The notes under the pieces: generated by a model
What the model was told of the DNA's origin: nothing
The model's database searches: none
Seen by the model: only the letters and a program-made list of their open reading frames with translations
Made by a program: the position numbers and the translations under genes
In this document: in pieces, positions 58,425 to 64,000 of the stretch
How the letters are laid out: each line of letters starts with the position of its first letter
Numbering within the stretch: position 1 is the first letter of the stretch
IMG/VR virus record: IMGVR_UViG_3300025679_000007
Span: 1 to 64,000 of that record
Direction: 5' to 3' (one strand)
Source of the DNA: a virus
DNA length: 64,000 nt

Positions 58425-58826
58425 TTATTCGTTCGTATGGTTATCCCGGTCAAGAGCAACCCGGCGCTCGTTCTGATCTCCATTCAGCCGATCGGCCTCG
58501 GCGGTGGCGTCCGCTCGGGTCCCGATAAAGCCGGTGCCGACATTGCCAGCGCCCCGGACCTCCCAACCACGCGCGTCAAGCGGGTCATTGCCGCTGAACG
58601 GCACTGGAAAGACGCCGTAGGGTCCAGGATTGCCCGGCCCCGGCGGGGTGGGTTCGCGCTTACTCGCTTCGACGCGCGCCGCCTGTTCGGCCATGATGGA
58701 GCGTGTCGTTGGCGGTTCCGGCACGGGCTGGCCGGCCTGCCGCAACTGGTAGAGCGCCGCGTCGCGAACCGGGGATAGCATTTCGGTCAACAGCGTGCGT
58801 AGTTCGGTGAATTGTTCCGGCGTCAT
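58425..58826 (-). CDS. hypothetical late protein
   Basis: A 133-residue product: helical start (MTPEQFTELRTLLTEMLSPV), Pro-rich middle (PTPPGPGNPGPYGVFPVPFS) and a charged end (RADATAEADRLNGDQNERRV). It is the last gene before the embedded terminator. No function known. Confidence 0.6.
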   Translation of the reverse strand: MTPEQFTELRTLLTEMLSPVRDAALYQLRQAGQPVPEPPTTRSIMAEQAARVEASKREPTPPGPGNPGPYGVFPVPFSGNDPLDARGWEVRGAGNVGTGFIGTRADATAEADRLNGDQNERRVALDRDNHTNE

Positions 58827-58852
58827 GGCTGCTTCCTTTATGGGAGAGAAAT

Positions 58853-59332
58853 TCAGGCGGCCGGGATCAACGGCTCATGGCCTGGGGGGCCTTCTGGACC
58901 CACCGGACCAGCCGGGCCAACCTCTCCGGCGGGACCAACTGGGCCTGCCGGACCTTGCGGGCCTGGATCACCCTGGGGTCCAGTCTCGCCGGGAGGGCCG
59001 GGAGGGCCAACGACGGTGACGGGCGGCTTGTCGTTCTCGCCGCGGAGAAACGTCAGAATGTCCTGAGCATTTCCGATGATGTTGTCGCCACCCGCCTGAA
59101 CGGCGAACTCGACCGCCTGGGCCCGCAACTGATCGATATCGGTCAATACAGCCTCCTGTGTCTGGGTGGGGTAAACGCGCGCGGCGTTTTGATCGGCCAC
59201 ATCATGGCTGACCGCTTCGTGCATGCCAGGAACAACCTGATTGGGGTGGAGATACAGGATCGTGCCGGCGATGTGGAACACAGTATCGCGCAACAGTCGG
59301 AAGGGGCGCGGGGTGGAGCGAAAATCTGGCAT
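58853..59332 (-). CDS. late protein with collagen-like repeat
   Basis: A 159-residue protein with TAGGAG upstream. Residues about 10-36 ([20 protein letters not shown]) resemble the start of the adjacent 70-residue protein. The C-terminal ~45 residues are 14 Gly-X-Y triplets ([18 protein letters not shown] and onward), so it should trimerise as a collagen-like stalk. Such repeats occur in phage fibres and decoration proteins. Confidence 0.75.
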   Translation of the reverse strand: MPDFRSTPRPFRLLRDTVFHIAGTILYLHPNQVVPGMHEAVSHDVADQNAARVYPTQTQEAVLTDIDQLRAQAVEFAVQAGGDNIIGNAQDILTFLRGENDKPPVTVVGPPGPPGETGPQGDPGPQGPAGPVGPAGEVGPAGPVGPEGPPGHEPLIPAA

Positions 59333-59341
59333 TGTGAACTC

Positions 59342-59554
59342 CTACCGATTTTCCAGGCGCGTGACGCGCGCGGCAAGATCGGCGATCAGACCCGCGTCAT
59401 CCGACGGCACCGATATCGGCTCGTGATGGTATTCAAGAACCTGCTCAGGCATAAGGCAAAGCACGGTGCCGGCCGGGAAATACAGCGTGTCTCGAAGGAG
59501 GCGGTACAGCTTGGGTCGCGATCCTTCGGCCGGAACCGGGAACGGGCTGGTCAT
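59342..59554 (-). CDS. small late protein, paralogue of the collagen-like protein's N-terminus
   Basis: Seventy residues: PKLYRLLRDTLYFPAGTVLC LMPEQVLEYHHE aligns with the first 40 residues of the collagen-like protein (RLLRDT.....AGT.L.L.P.QV....HE). A short coiled coil (LIADLAARVTRLENR) ends it. The pair is an adjacent duplication in which one copy gained a collagen tail. It overlaps the upstream gene by four bases. Confidence 0.65.
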   Translation of the reverse strand: MTSPFPVPAEGSRPKLYRLLRDTLYFPAGTVLCLMPEQVLEYHHEPISVPSDDAGLIADLAARVTRLENR

Positions 59555-59874
59555 GCGTCGTCATCCGAATCGGTGGATTCGGCCATTTCAGATTCGACGG
59601 CGATCTTCTCGATGGTCAGTTCCACCCGACATTGATCGCCGCTATCAGTCTGAGTTTTTCTGACCGATGTCACCGAAGCGAAGCAGCGCATATCGAGGTA
59701 GTCGCCCACCTCGCAGTTCTGGCTAAGCCCAAGCTTTTTGAGCAACACGGCATCCATGGTGATGTGCATTCCGTACGGAAAGTCGTGCACATTCCCAAGT
59801 CCCGAGCACGGTATCCCCATGTCGATCTTTTCGTCATCCGTCAGCTCGGTGCTGATCAGCTTGCTCCATGCCAT
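59551..59874 (-). CDS. capsid staple-like protein
   Basis: A 107-residue protein with AAGGAG upstream. LTDDEKIDMGIP, FPYGMHITMDAVLLKKLGLS, CEVGDYLDMRCFASVTSVRK and CRVELTIEKIAV follow the order of small head proteins I know as capsid staple proteins ('YPYGL.I.L....L.KLG ... VG ... V.SV ... L.I..M'). The acidic tail ends ESTDSDDDA. It would clamp capsomers; assignment is by pattern. Confidence 0.65.
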   Translation of the reverse strand: MAWSKLISTELTDDEKIDMGIPCSGLGNVHDFPYGMHITMDAVLLKKLGLSQNCEVGDYLDMRCFASVTSVRKTQTDSGDQCRVELTIEKIAVESEMAESTDSDDDA

Positions 59875-59889
59875 GCGGCGCGCTCCTTA

Positions 59890-60153
59890 TCAGGCGGCCA
59901 TGCCCTGGACCGGAGGCGGCGCAGCCGCCTGAGAGGTCGCCGGGTCCTGGCCTGGAGCACCTGGAGCGCCACCCGCCTGACCGGCGGCCATTTCCGCTGC
60001 CATCTCGGCCTCATGCTTCTCGTGCAACTCGGCCTCTTCCTTGTTGTGCCGATGTCCCATGTCGCGGTGCGCCGTGTGATGACGCTCCCGGAGATCGCGC
60101 TTTTCGCGCTCATGGCGCCGATGGGCGGCCGTGATATCGTGAAGTTCAGCCAT
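59890..60153 (-). CDS. His-rich charged helical late protein
   Basis: An 87-residue protein with HRRHEREKRDLRERHHTAHR and DMGHRHNKEEAELHEKHEAE, about 14 His in the first 50 residues, then an Ala/Gly/Pro/Gln tail. It resembles the C-terminal half of the next upstream gene's product (HEKERMDMHGEHRKDHRDMH). The regular His/Glu spacing would suit metal binding or a pH-sensitive coiled coil. Role unknown. Confidence 0.65.
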   Translation of the reverse strand: MAELHDITAAHRRHEREKRDLRERHHTAHRDMGHRHNKEEAELHEKHEAEMAAEMAAGQAGGAPGAPGQDPATSQAAAPPPVQGMAA

Positions 60154-60175
60154 GGAATGATTCTCCGGTGTAACG

Positions 60176-60523
60176 TCAGGCGTGCAGCGCCTTCATCTCT
60201 TCTTCATGCTTGAGGTGCATGTCGCGGTGATCCTTGCGGTGCTCGCCGTGCATATCCATCCGCTCTTTCTCGTGACGGACGTGCATCGCCTCCCGCTCGG
60301 CCCGACGCCCGCCTTCTTCGGCGCGGCTCTCCCGGCGTCTGGGTTCGTCCCGGCGCGTCTCTCGACGCTCTTCCCTGGGTTCTTCACGCCGCTCTTCGCG
60401 CTTTTCTTCGTGGCGCTCTTCCCGCCTGGGCTCTTCGCCGCGATGCCGGGCAGAACTGTCGCTGTCGTACATCGCGCGAGCGCGCTCCTTGCGCTCGTCT
60501 TTTCGTTCCGGTTCACGCGCCAT
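60176..60523 (-). CDS. Arg/Glu-rich late protein with His/Met-rich tail
   Basis: A 115-residue protein. The first ~75 residues are almost wholly Arg, Glu and Lys (EEKREERREEPREERRETRR); the last ~35 carry the His/Met/Asp pattern MHVRHEKERMDMHGEHRKDH shared with the next gene. It overlaps the DUF6582-like gene by 11 bases. A low-complexity charged protein near the capsid genes may assist scaffolding or nucleic-acid condensation; this is speculation. Confidence 0.65.
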   Translation of the reverse strand: MAREPERKDERKERARAMYDSDSSARHRGEEPRREERHEEKREERREEPREERRETRRDEPRRRESRAEEGGRRAEREAMHVRHEKERMDMHGEHRKDHRDMHLKHEEEMKALHA

Positions 60524-60848
60524 GGGTTGTGTCTCTCATCCGTTTCGAGCGGGGGTGATCGTACATCGCCGAGGCGCGCGACTTCTTCTTGTCCTCTTTG
60601 ATGTCCGGAAACTTCTCGTGGACCTTCTCGCGCACTTCCGCTTTTTCGGTGGACGTGCCGTTCGCCGAGACACGAGACAGGGCTGATCTGGCATGGCTGG
60701 CATCGGGAATCGGATACGATCCCGAGCCGGCCCCTTTCGGACCCTCACCCTTCCCAGGCAGCGCGAAGTCGCTCTTTGGCATATCTTCACGTTCACGGGC
60801 GGTAAGATGGTTTTTCTTCTTCCAGCCTCGCTTGTTTTCTTCAGCCAT
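60513..60848 (-). CDS. DUF6582-like protein
   Basis: ATG 60848 has CAGGAG upstream. The 111 residues include PKSDFALPGKGEGPKGAGSG then YPIPDASHARSALSRVSANG and a helical EKAEVREKVHEKFP. The order 'FALP ... YPI.D..HAR.AL.R....G....K..V...V...FP' is the DUF6582 pattern, common in phages and bacteria, of unknown function. It ends with a basic tail. Confidence 0.75.
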   Translation of the reverse strand: MAEENKRGWKKKNHLTAREREDMPKSDFALPGKGEGPKGAGSGSYPIPDASHARSALSRVSANGTSTEKAEVREKVHEKFPDIKEDKKKSRASAMYDHPRSKRMRDTTHGA

Positions 60849-60897
60849 CGGCGGACTCCTGCTGGCGAGGTCTTGCGCGGTCAGTCTGGACACCCGA

Positions 60898-61374
60898 TCA
60901 GATCAGGTCCCACGTCCCGGTCGGCTGATTGAAAATGTAGCAATAGGTCGTGTTCGCGGTCATGGCGGTGGCGACGTTGGTGATGGTCTGGCCACTCCCG
61001 GCCGCCACCTGGATCGTCACGGCGGTCTGGGTCTGCGTCGAACGCATGCAGTTCCGTTGGCCATTGCCTGGATTGGGCGCGAGCGTGAACGTTCCCGTGG
61101 CGAGCGTGCCGACCGGCGCGATCAAATACCAACTCTGCCCATTGGCAAACGCCAGCGAAAACGCCGTGAGCGGCACGGCCTTCACATAACCCTGCGGCCC
61201 GCTGATCTGGGCGGCGGTGGCGAACGTGCTGGCGGCGGAAGGCGCCCCGCCAACAAAATCCTGGAACAGATCGGTCGCACCAACCGATGTGACCTGCGGC
61301 AACGTGGGTGCCTGCGCCCATGCGCCACCGATACCGGCGAGCGCCAGGACGGCGCCCAACAATAGTTTTTTCAT
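60898..61374 (-). CDS. exported small beta protein
   Basis: A 158-residue protein with GGAG upstream and signal peptide MKKLLLGAVLALAGIGGAWA, before QAPTL. The mature part is beta-rich (LIAPVGTLATGTFTLAPNPG; TAVTIQVAAGSGQTITNVAT) and may resemble fibre-tip domains. Its place close to the capsid genes is unusual for an exported protein. Confidence 0.7.
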   Translation of the reverse strand: MKKLLLGAVLALAGIGGAWAQAPTLPQVTSVGATDLFQDFVGGAPSAASTFATAAQISGPQGYVKAVPLTAFSLAFANGQSWYLIAPVGTLATGTFTLAPNPGNGQRNCMRSTQTQTAVTIQVAAGSGQTITNVATAMTANTTYCYIFNQPTGTWDLI

Positions 61375-61390
61375 CGTTTTTCTCCGGTGA

Positions 61391-61909
61391 TCAGTAAAGC
61401 GGCAAGCAGTAAACGCGCACGTTCGCGGTCGCGGCGGCGCCCTGCGGCGTTGTGAGCGACAGATACAAGGTCGTTACCTTGCTGGTCTGGGTCGGCCCCT
61501 GAAAGCGCGTAGTCGTTCCCGCCGCCGCGAGCGTGGCCAACATGGCGCCTCCGGTCGTGTTGACCGCGCCGGTGGTCAGGGGCGAGTACGCCTGGGTATT
61601 CGCCACGATGGCGATCCCACCCTTCGAGGCGGCGCTGTAGAAGCCGCCCGCCGCCGTGGTCAGAGACACACTCGGATCGCTGACCACGATGGAGTCGACC
61701 ATGTATGTCGCGGTCGGGACCGCGATGGCTATGGCCTGGTCAGAAGTGGAATTGAAATTGGCACCCTTCAGCCAGCCGCACTCGATCCGGCCCGGCGCAT
61801 AGGCCTGCCAGGGCGTGTTGGGGAACTGGAACTGGGTGGATTGGGCGTGCAGCGGCGACGCGGCGATAAGAGCCAGTGCGGCGGAGGCGGTCGCGAGAAG
61901 GATTTTCAT
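61391..61909 (-). CDS. exported small protein
   Basis: A 172-residue protein with signal peptide MKILLATASAALALIAASPL ending HA, before QSTQF. The mature domain is beta-rich with few Cys (IECGWLKG; VYCLPLY). It is followed 16 bases later by a second exported protein with the same A-x-A/Q cleavage style. No family recognised. Confidence 0.7.
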   Translation of the reverse strand: MKILLATASAALALIAASPLHAQSTQFQFPNTPWQAYAPGRIECGWLKGANFNSTSDQAIAIAVPTATYMVDSIVVSDPSVSLTTAAGGFYSAASKGGIAIVANTQAYSPLTTGAVNTTGGAMLATLAAAGTTTRFQGPTQTSKVTTLYLSLTTPQGAAATANVRVYCLPLY

Positions 61910-61931
61910 GGATGTCTCCGCGAGAAGCTGG

Positions 61932-62342
61932 TTACGCCGGAATTCCGTTCGATGTGGCCAGGCCGCCCGTGGCCGACATCCTGTAATTGATCGCGCCGGT
62001 GACCGCGGTACAGTCCAGTCGATACGCGACCCCCTTCTCAGGCTCGCTCGGGGTCAGGGACACATCCGTCCCGGTGGCGTAAACGGCCAGTTGTCCGGTC
62101 CCGCCCGTGTTGCACACGATCCAGGTGGCGCCGCCGTCGAACGACCGCTCAAGCTGAACTGACCCGGTCCACGACCCGTTGGGACCGCCATTGCCATAGA
62201 TGACGACGTTGAACGACCCATAGAAGCAGAACGCCGCCGACACACCCGTTCCGGTGAACGCCCCCGCGATGACGGCATTGGCCTGATCGTGAACGGCCGG
62301 GGAGCCCTGAGCGGCGGAGATACCGGAGAGCGGGATACCCAC
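61932..62342 (-). CDS. beta-rich structural protein
   Basis: GTG start. The 136 residues contain FCFYGSFNVVIYGNGGPNGS, WTGSVQLERSFDGGATWIVC and YRLDCTAVTGAINYRMSATG. The 'SVQLERSFDGG..W' and 'YRL.C.A...G.I.YR.S' pattern is one I recognise from phage structural operons in Proteobacteria, probably an Ig-like or decoration domain. It has no signal peptide. Confidence 0.7.
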   Translation of the reverse strand: MGIPLSGISAAQGSPAVHDQANAVIAGAFTGTGVSAAFCFYGSFNVVIYGNGGPNGSWTGSVQLERSFDGGATWIVCNTGGTGQLAVYATGTDVSLTPSEPEKGVAYRLDCTAVTGAINYRMSATGGLATSNGIPA

Positions 62343-62347
62343 TCAGA

Positions 62348-63073
62348 TCAGACCATTTGCTTCGCGGGCGGCATCAGCGTGCCGAGGATGCGCTGTTCAA
62401 CCGTTTTCGTTTCCGCGCCACGGCCTTTGATCGTCGGCGCGTCGCGGCCAACCTGCGGTGCCTGGTCGCGGCCACCCTCGGGGTTCATCCCGCCGCTGCG
62501 CACCACGAGGCCGCCGGCGGTGACGCGTAGATTGGCGGTCTTCCGGGTGTCGCCAATCGATTCGAGGTATAGTTCCATGATGGCGCGCGCCGGGGCGTTC
62601 ACCGGTTCCATGTACTGGTTCGGCTCGCCCCACCAGCCGATTTCGGTCGGATGCGCGACGCGGTTGCGGTCCACCCAAAAAGGCTGAATTTTGCGGTCGC
62701 CGAGGTAGACCATCTGACGCAGCGTATAATCAGGCTGAACCCCCGCCGCGATGGTCGCTTCAAGCAGGTCGACGAGCCGCGCCTTGGCCTTGTTCCGCTT
62801 CGCGATTTCCTCCGGGGCCACCACGGCGCGACCAGCGTTTTGATCGCCGACCTTGGATATCTCCATCGCCAGCGCCGCCATCCAGGACGTATCCCCGGAG
62901 GCGTTGGGCGCGGCGGATGCGACGCCAGCCAGCGACTCCCGGAACTCGGCGAGCTGCCGCGCGACCTCCCCGGCGACGGTATCTCGTGTCGCGGCGGCGA
63001 CACGCTCCGCGATGATGCGCTCCACCTCATCGGCGGGGATCATGTCGCGCGTTTTTTCAGTGGTGGGCGGCAT
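62348..63073 (-). CDS. hypothetical phage structural-region protein
   Basis: A 241-residue protein: helical N-terminal half (AAATRDTVAGEVARQLAEFR), then KARLVDLLEATIAAGVQPDY, a central RQMVYLGDRKIQPFWVDRNR and a polar C-terminus. The Leu-rich middle and WWGEPNQYMEPVN segments suggest a structural or morphogenesis role. It lies directly after the cement gene. Not recognised. Confidence 0.6.
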   Translation of the reverse strand: MPPTTEKTRDMIPADEVERIIAERVAAATRDTVAGEVARQLAEFRESLAGVASAAPNASGDTSWMAALAMEISKVGDQNAGRAVVAPEEIAKRNKAKARLVDLLEATIAAGVQPDYTLRQMVYLGDRKIQPFWVDRNRVAHPTEIGWWGEPNQYMEPVNAPARAIMELYLESIGDTRKTANLRVTAGGLVVRSGGMNPEGGRDQAPQVGRDAPTIKGRGAETKTVEQRILGTLMPPAKQMV

Positions 63074-63086
63074 TCAGGTGTCTCCG

Positions 63087-63641
63087 TTACAGGACCGCGT
63101 AGTTACGAGCCGCGTAGCGAATGGTGTAATCGTCACGGCCCGATGTCGCCAAGGCGAACGCGATCGTGCCGGCGGTGAAGTTCAGGCCGCTCGGCACCTG
63201 CGCCAACAGGCGGACGTAACGCGGCGGCGGCATGGTCTCAGGGAACGACGGCGGCCAGTCGAATCGCGCGATCCGGGTTTGCGCCACGCATTGCGCGGCC
63301 GTGAGGGGGCCGGTTTCCACCAGGGTTTGCCACGTTCCAGGGGCATAGGAACCCGTGGCGCCGGTATCCGCCGCCGCCTGGACCGCCAGATTGAGCGTGC
63401 AGGAGTCGCCTGTCACGAGACCCGTGCCGATCACGATGTCCAGCATGACCCGGTCGCCGCCAATGCCGAAATCGGTGCCGAACTGGTTATTGTAAACGTT
63501 GCCGATGATGTTTCCGGGCGCCATGCCGACCCCCTGCCCCAGCAGGTCGAGCACGGCCGATGGAATGTTGATACCGGCGCCGGCCACGAGGGAAAGCGGA
63601 GCGAATGGCAAAACGAAAGAAACAAGTGCATCCGTGCGCAT
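63087..63641 (-). CDS. Bbp16-like capsid cement protein
   Basis: A 184-residue protein: SAVLDLLGQGVGMAPGNIIG, FGIGGDRVMLDIVIGTGLVT, GDSCTLNLAVQAAADTG, RFDWPPSFPETMPPPRYVRL and FTAGTIAFALATSGRDDYTI. These blocks follow the order of the Bbp16 family, the cement protein of Bordetella phage BPP-1, which trimerises on the capsid surface. Its place next to the capsid gene supports it. Confidence 0.75.
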   Translation of the reverse strand: MRTDALVSFVLPFAPLSLVAGAGINIPSAVLDLLGQGVGMAPGNIIGNVYNNQFGTDFGIGGDRVMLDIVIGTGLVTGDSCTLNLAVQAAADTGATGSYAPGTWQTLVETGPLTAAQCVAQTRIARFDWPPSFPETMPPPRYVRLLAQVPSGLNFTAGTIAFALATSGRDDYTIRYAARNYAVL

Positions 63642-63678
63642 TTTATTCTCCTGTCAGAGTATTGCGTTGTTCAAATAC

Positions 63679-64000
63679 TCAGACGACGCGAGCTTCTGTA
63701 TTGAGCAGCTGGTCGGATACTCTCACGGGAAAACCGCGCCAGTTATCGGTAACAATTCCCGCATAATCAGCCAACTGTAGAAGTACGTTCCTCCCTCGCA
63801 TGGCCTGCACGTCCATGAAATGGCGAACGGTCCGGTTCGTGATCCACACCGGCCGAATGCTCGGCGTCGCGTCGGTTGGCGCGTCCGTCTTGGTGATACC
63901 GGATGCTTTCTTGCCAAGGGCGGGCGGAAAGTACGCGATCTCGGCCATGCCGCCGAACAGATCGTAGGCGTTCGGACCGGCGAGGCCGGCATTGGTCACG
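63679..64000 (-). CDS. C-terminal part of major capsid protein (cut by window edge)
   Basis: The last ~107 residues of a longer protein are present: GLAGPNAYDLFGGMAEIAYF, TVRHFMDVQAMRGRNVLLQL and WRGFPVRVSDQLLNTEARVV. The ending 'GFPVR..D.LLNTEARVV' and the place beside the cement gene fit a podovirus major capsid protein of the BPP-1 type. The frame runs past the window end, so N-terminus and family cannot be checked. Confidence 0.6.
   Translation of the reverse strand, partial: VTNAGLAGPNAYDLFGGMAEIAYFPPALGKKASGITKTDAPTDATPSIRPVWITNRTVRHFMDVQAMRGRNVLLQLADYAGIVTDNWRGFPVRVSDQLLNTEARVV

Noticed and set aside
1-64000. Diversity-generating retroelement, expected by analogy with BPP-1
   Set aside because: No reverse transcriptase-like product and no template/variable repeat pair was found, though the structural genes resemble BPP-1.
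1-64000. CRISPR array
   Set aside because: The only short regular repeats are the coding pentapeptide and Ala-rich arrays; there are no spacers between repeats.

Overview
The window reads as the larger part of a temperate, podovirus-type phage or prophage genome from a GC-rich proteobacterium. Codon use, export-signal style and the predicted attachment core suggest an alphaproteobacterium, perhaps Rhodospirillales/Acetobacteraceae, but that is inference. The structural genes resemble Bordetella phage BPP-1/T7-like short-tailed phages: a Bbp16-type capsid cement protein, T7 gp11-like adaptors, a gp14-like internal protein, a transglycosylase internal protein and a giant polyvalent internal protein. 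Terminase, portal, replication proteins and a CI-type repressor are not seen. Terminase and portal probably lie beyond position 64000, and the early operon probably starts left of position 1.

Layout. (1) 1-16.8 kb, plus strand: about 40 tightly packed early genes, most joined by ATGA/GTGA/TGATG stop-start overlaps. They include two genes built on DNA tandem repeats (pentapeptide repeats; Ala-rich 4-residue repeats), a recombination cassette (coiled-coil protein, YqaJ/lambda-type exonuclease, ExoX-like 3'-5' exonuclease, conserved phage protein), an HNH and a GIY-YIG endonuclease, a HAD-like protein, a Gp37/Gp68 (DUF5131) protein, an AlpA-like excisionase and a tyrosine integrase. (2) 16.8-23.0 kb: a candidate attP with a tRNA-3'-end core, then a mixed-strand island of probably acquired genes: MazG-like protein, HEPN-motif protein, exported small protein, a Panacea-type toxin-antitoxin pair and an IS1595-family transposase. 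(3) 23.0-23.55 kb: three tandem intrinsic terminators with a promoter-like sequence between them. (4) 23.56-64 kb, minus strand: the late operon, transcribed right to left from capsid, through tail adaptor and internal virion proteins, to fibre/glycosidase genes and a lysis region. One plus-strand gene, an OafA-type acyltransferase, interrupts it.

How the parts may work together. The early block would supply recombination functions and integration. The island next to attP fits lysogeny-expressed accessory functions. The late block makes the virion. Unusually, about nine late products carry Sec-type signal peptides or a lipobox, including a TIM-barrel hydrolase-like protein, an arabinofuranosidase-B-like protein, a beta-helix protein and several small beta proteins near the capsid genes. 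Together with the surface acyltransferase they suggest a phage-encoded set of envelope or extracellular proteins.

The most notable signals are five tandem paralogues of the tail-adaptor protein, two of them sharing perfect 35 and 38 bp DNA matches; a canonical intrinsic terminator embedded in the signal-peptide codons of a late gene; an HNH gene that carries a copy of the start of the neighbouring exonuclease; a GNAT-sulfotransferase fusion among internal virion genes; and the terminator array at the end of the late operon. All family assignments come from reading motifs; no database search was run.
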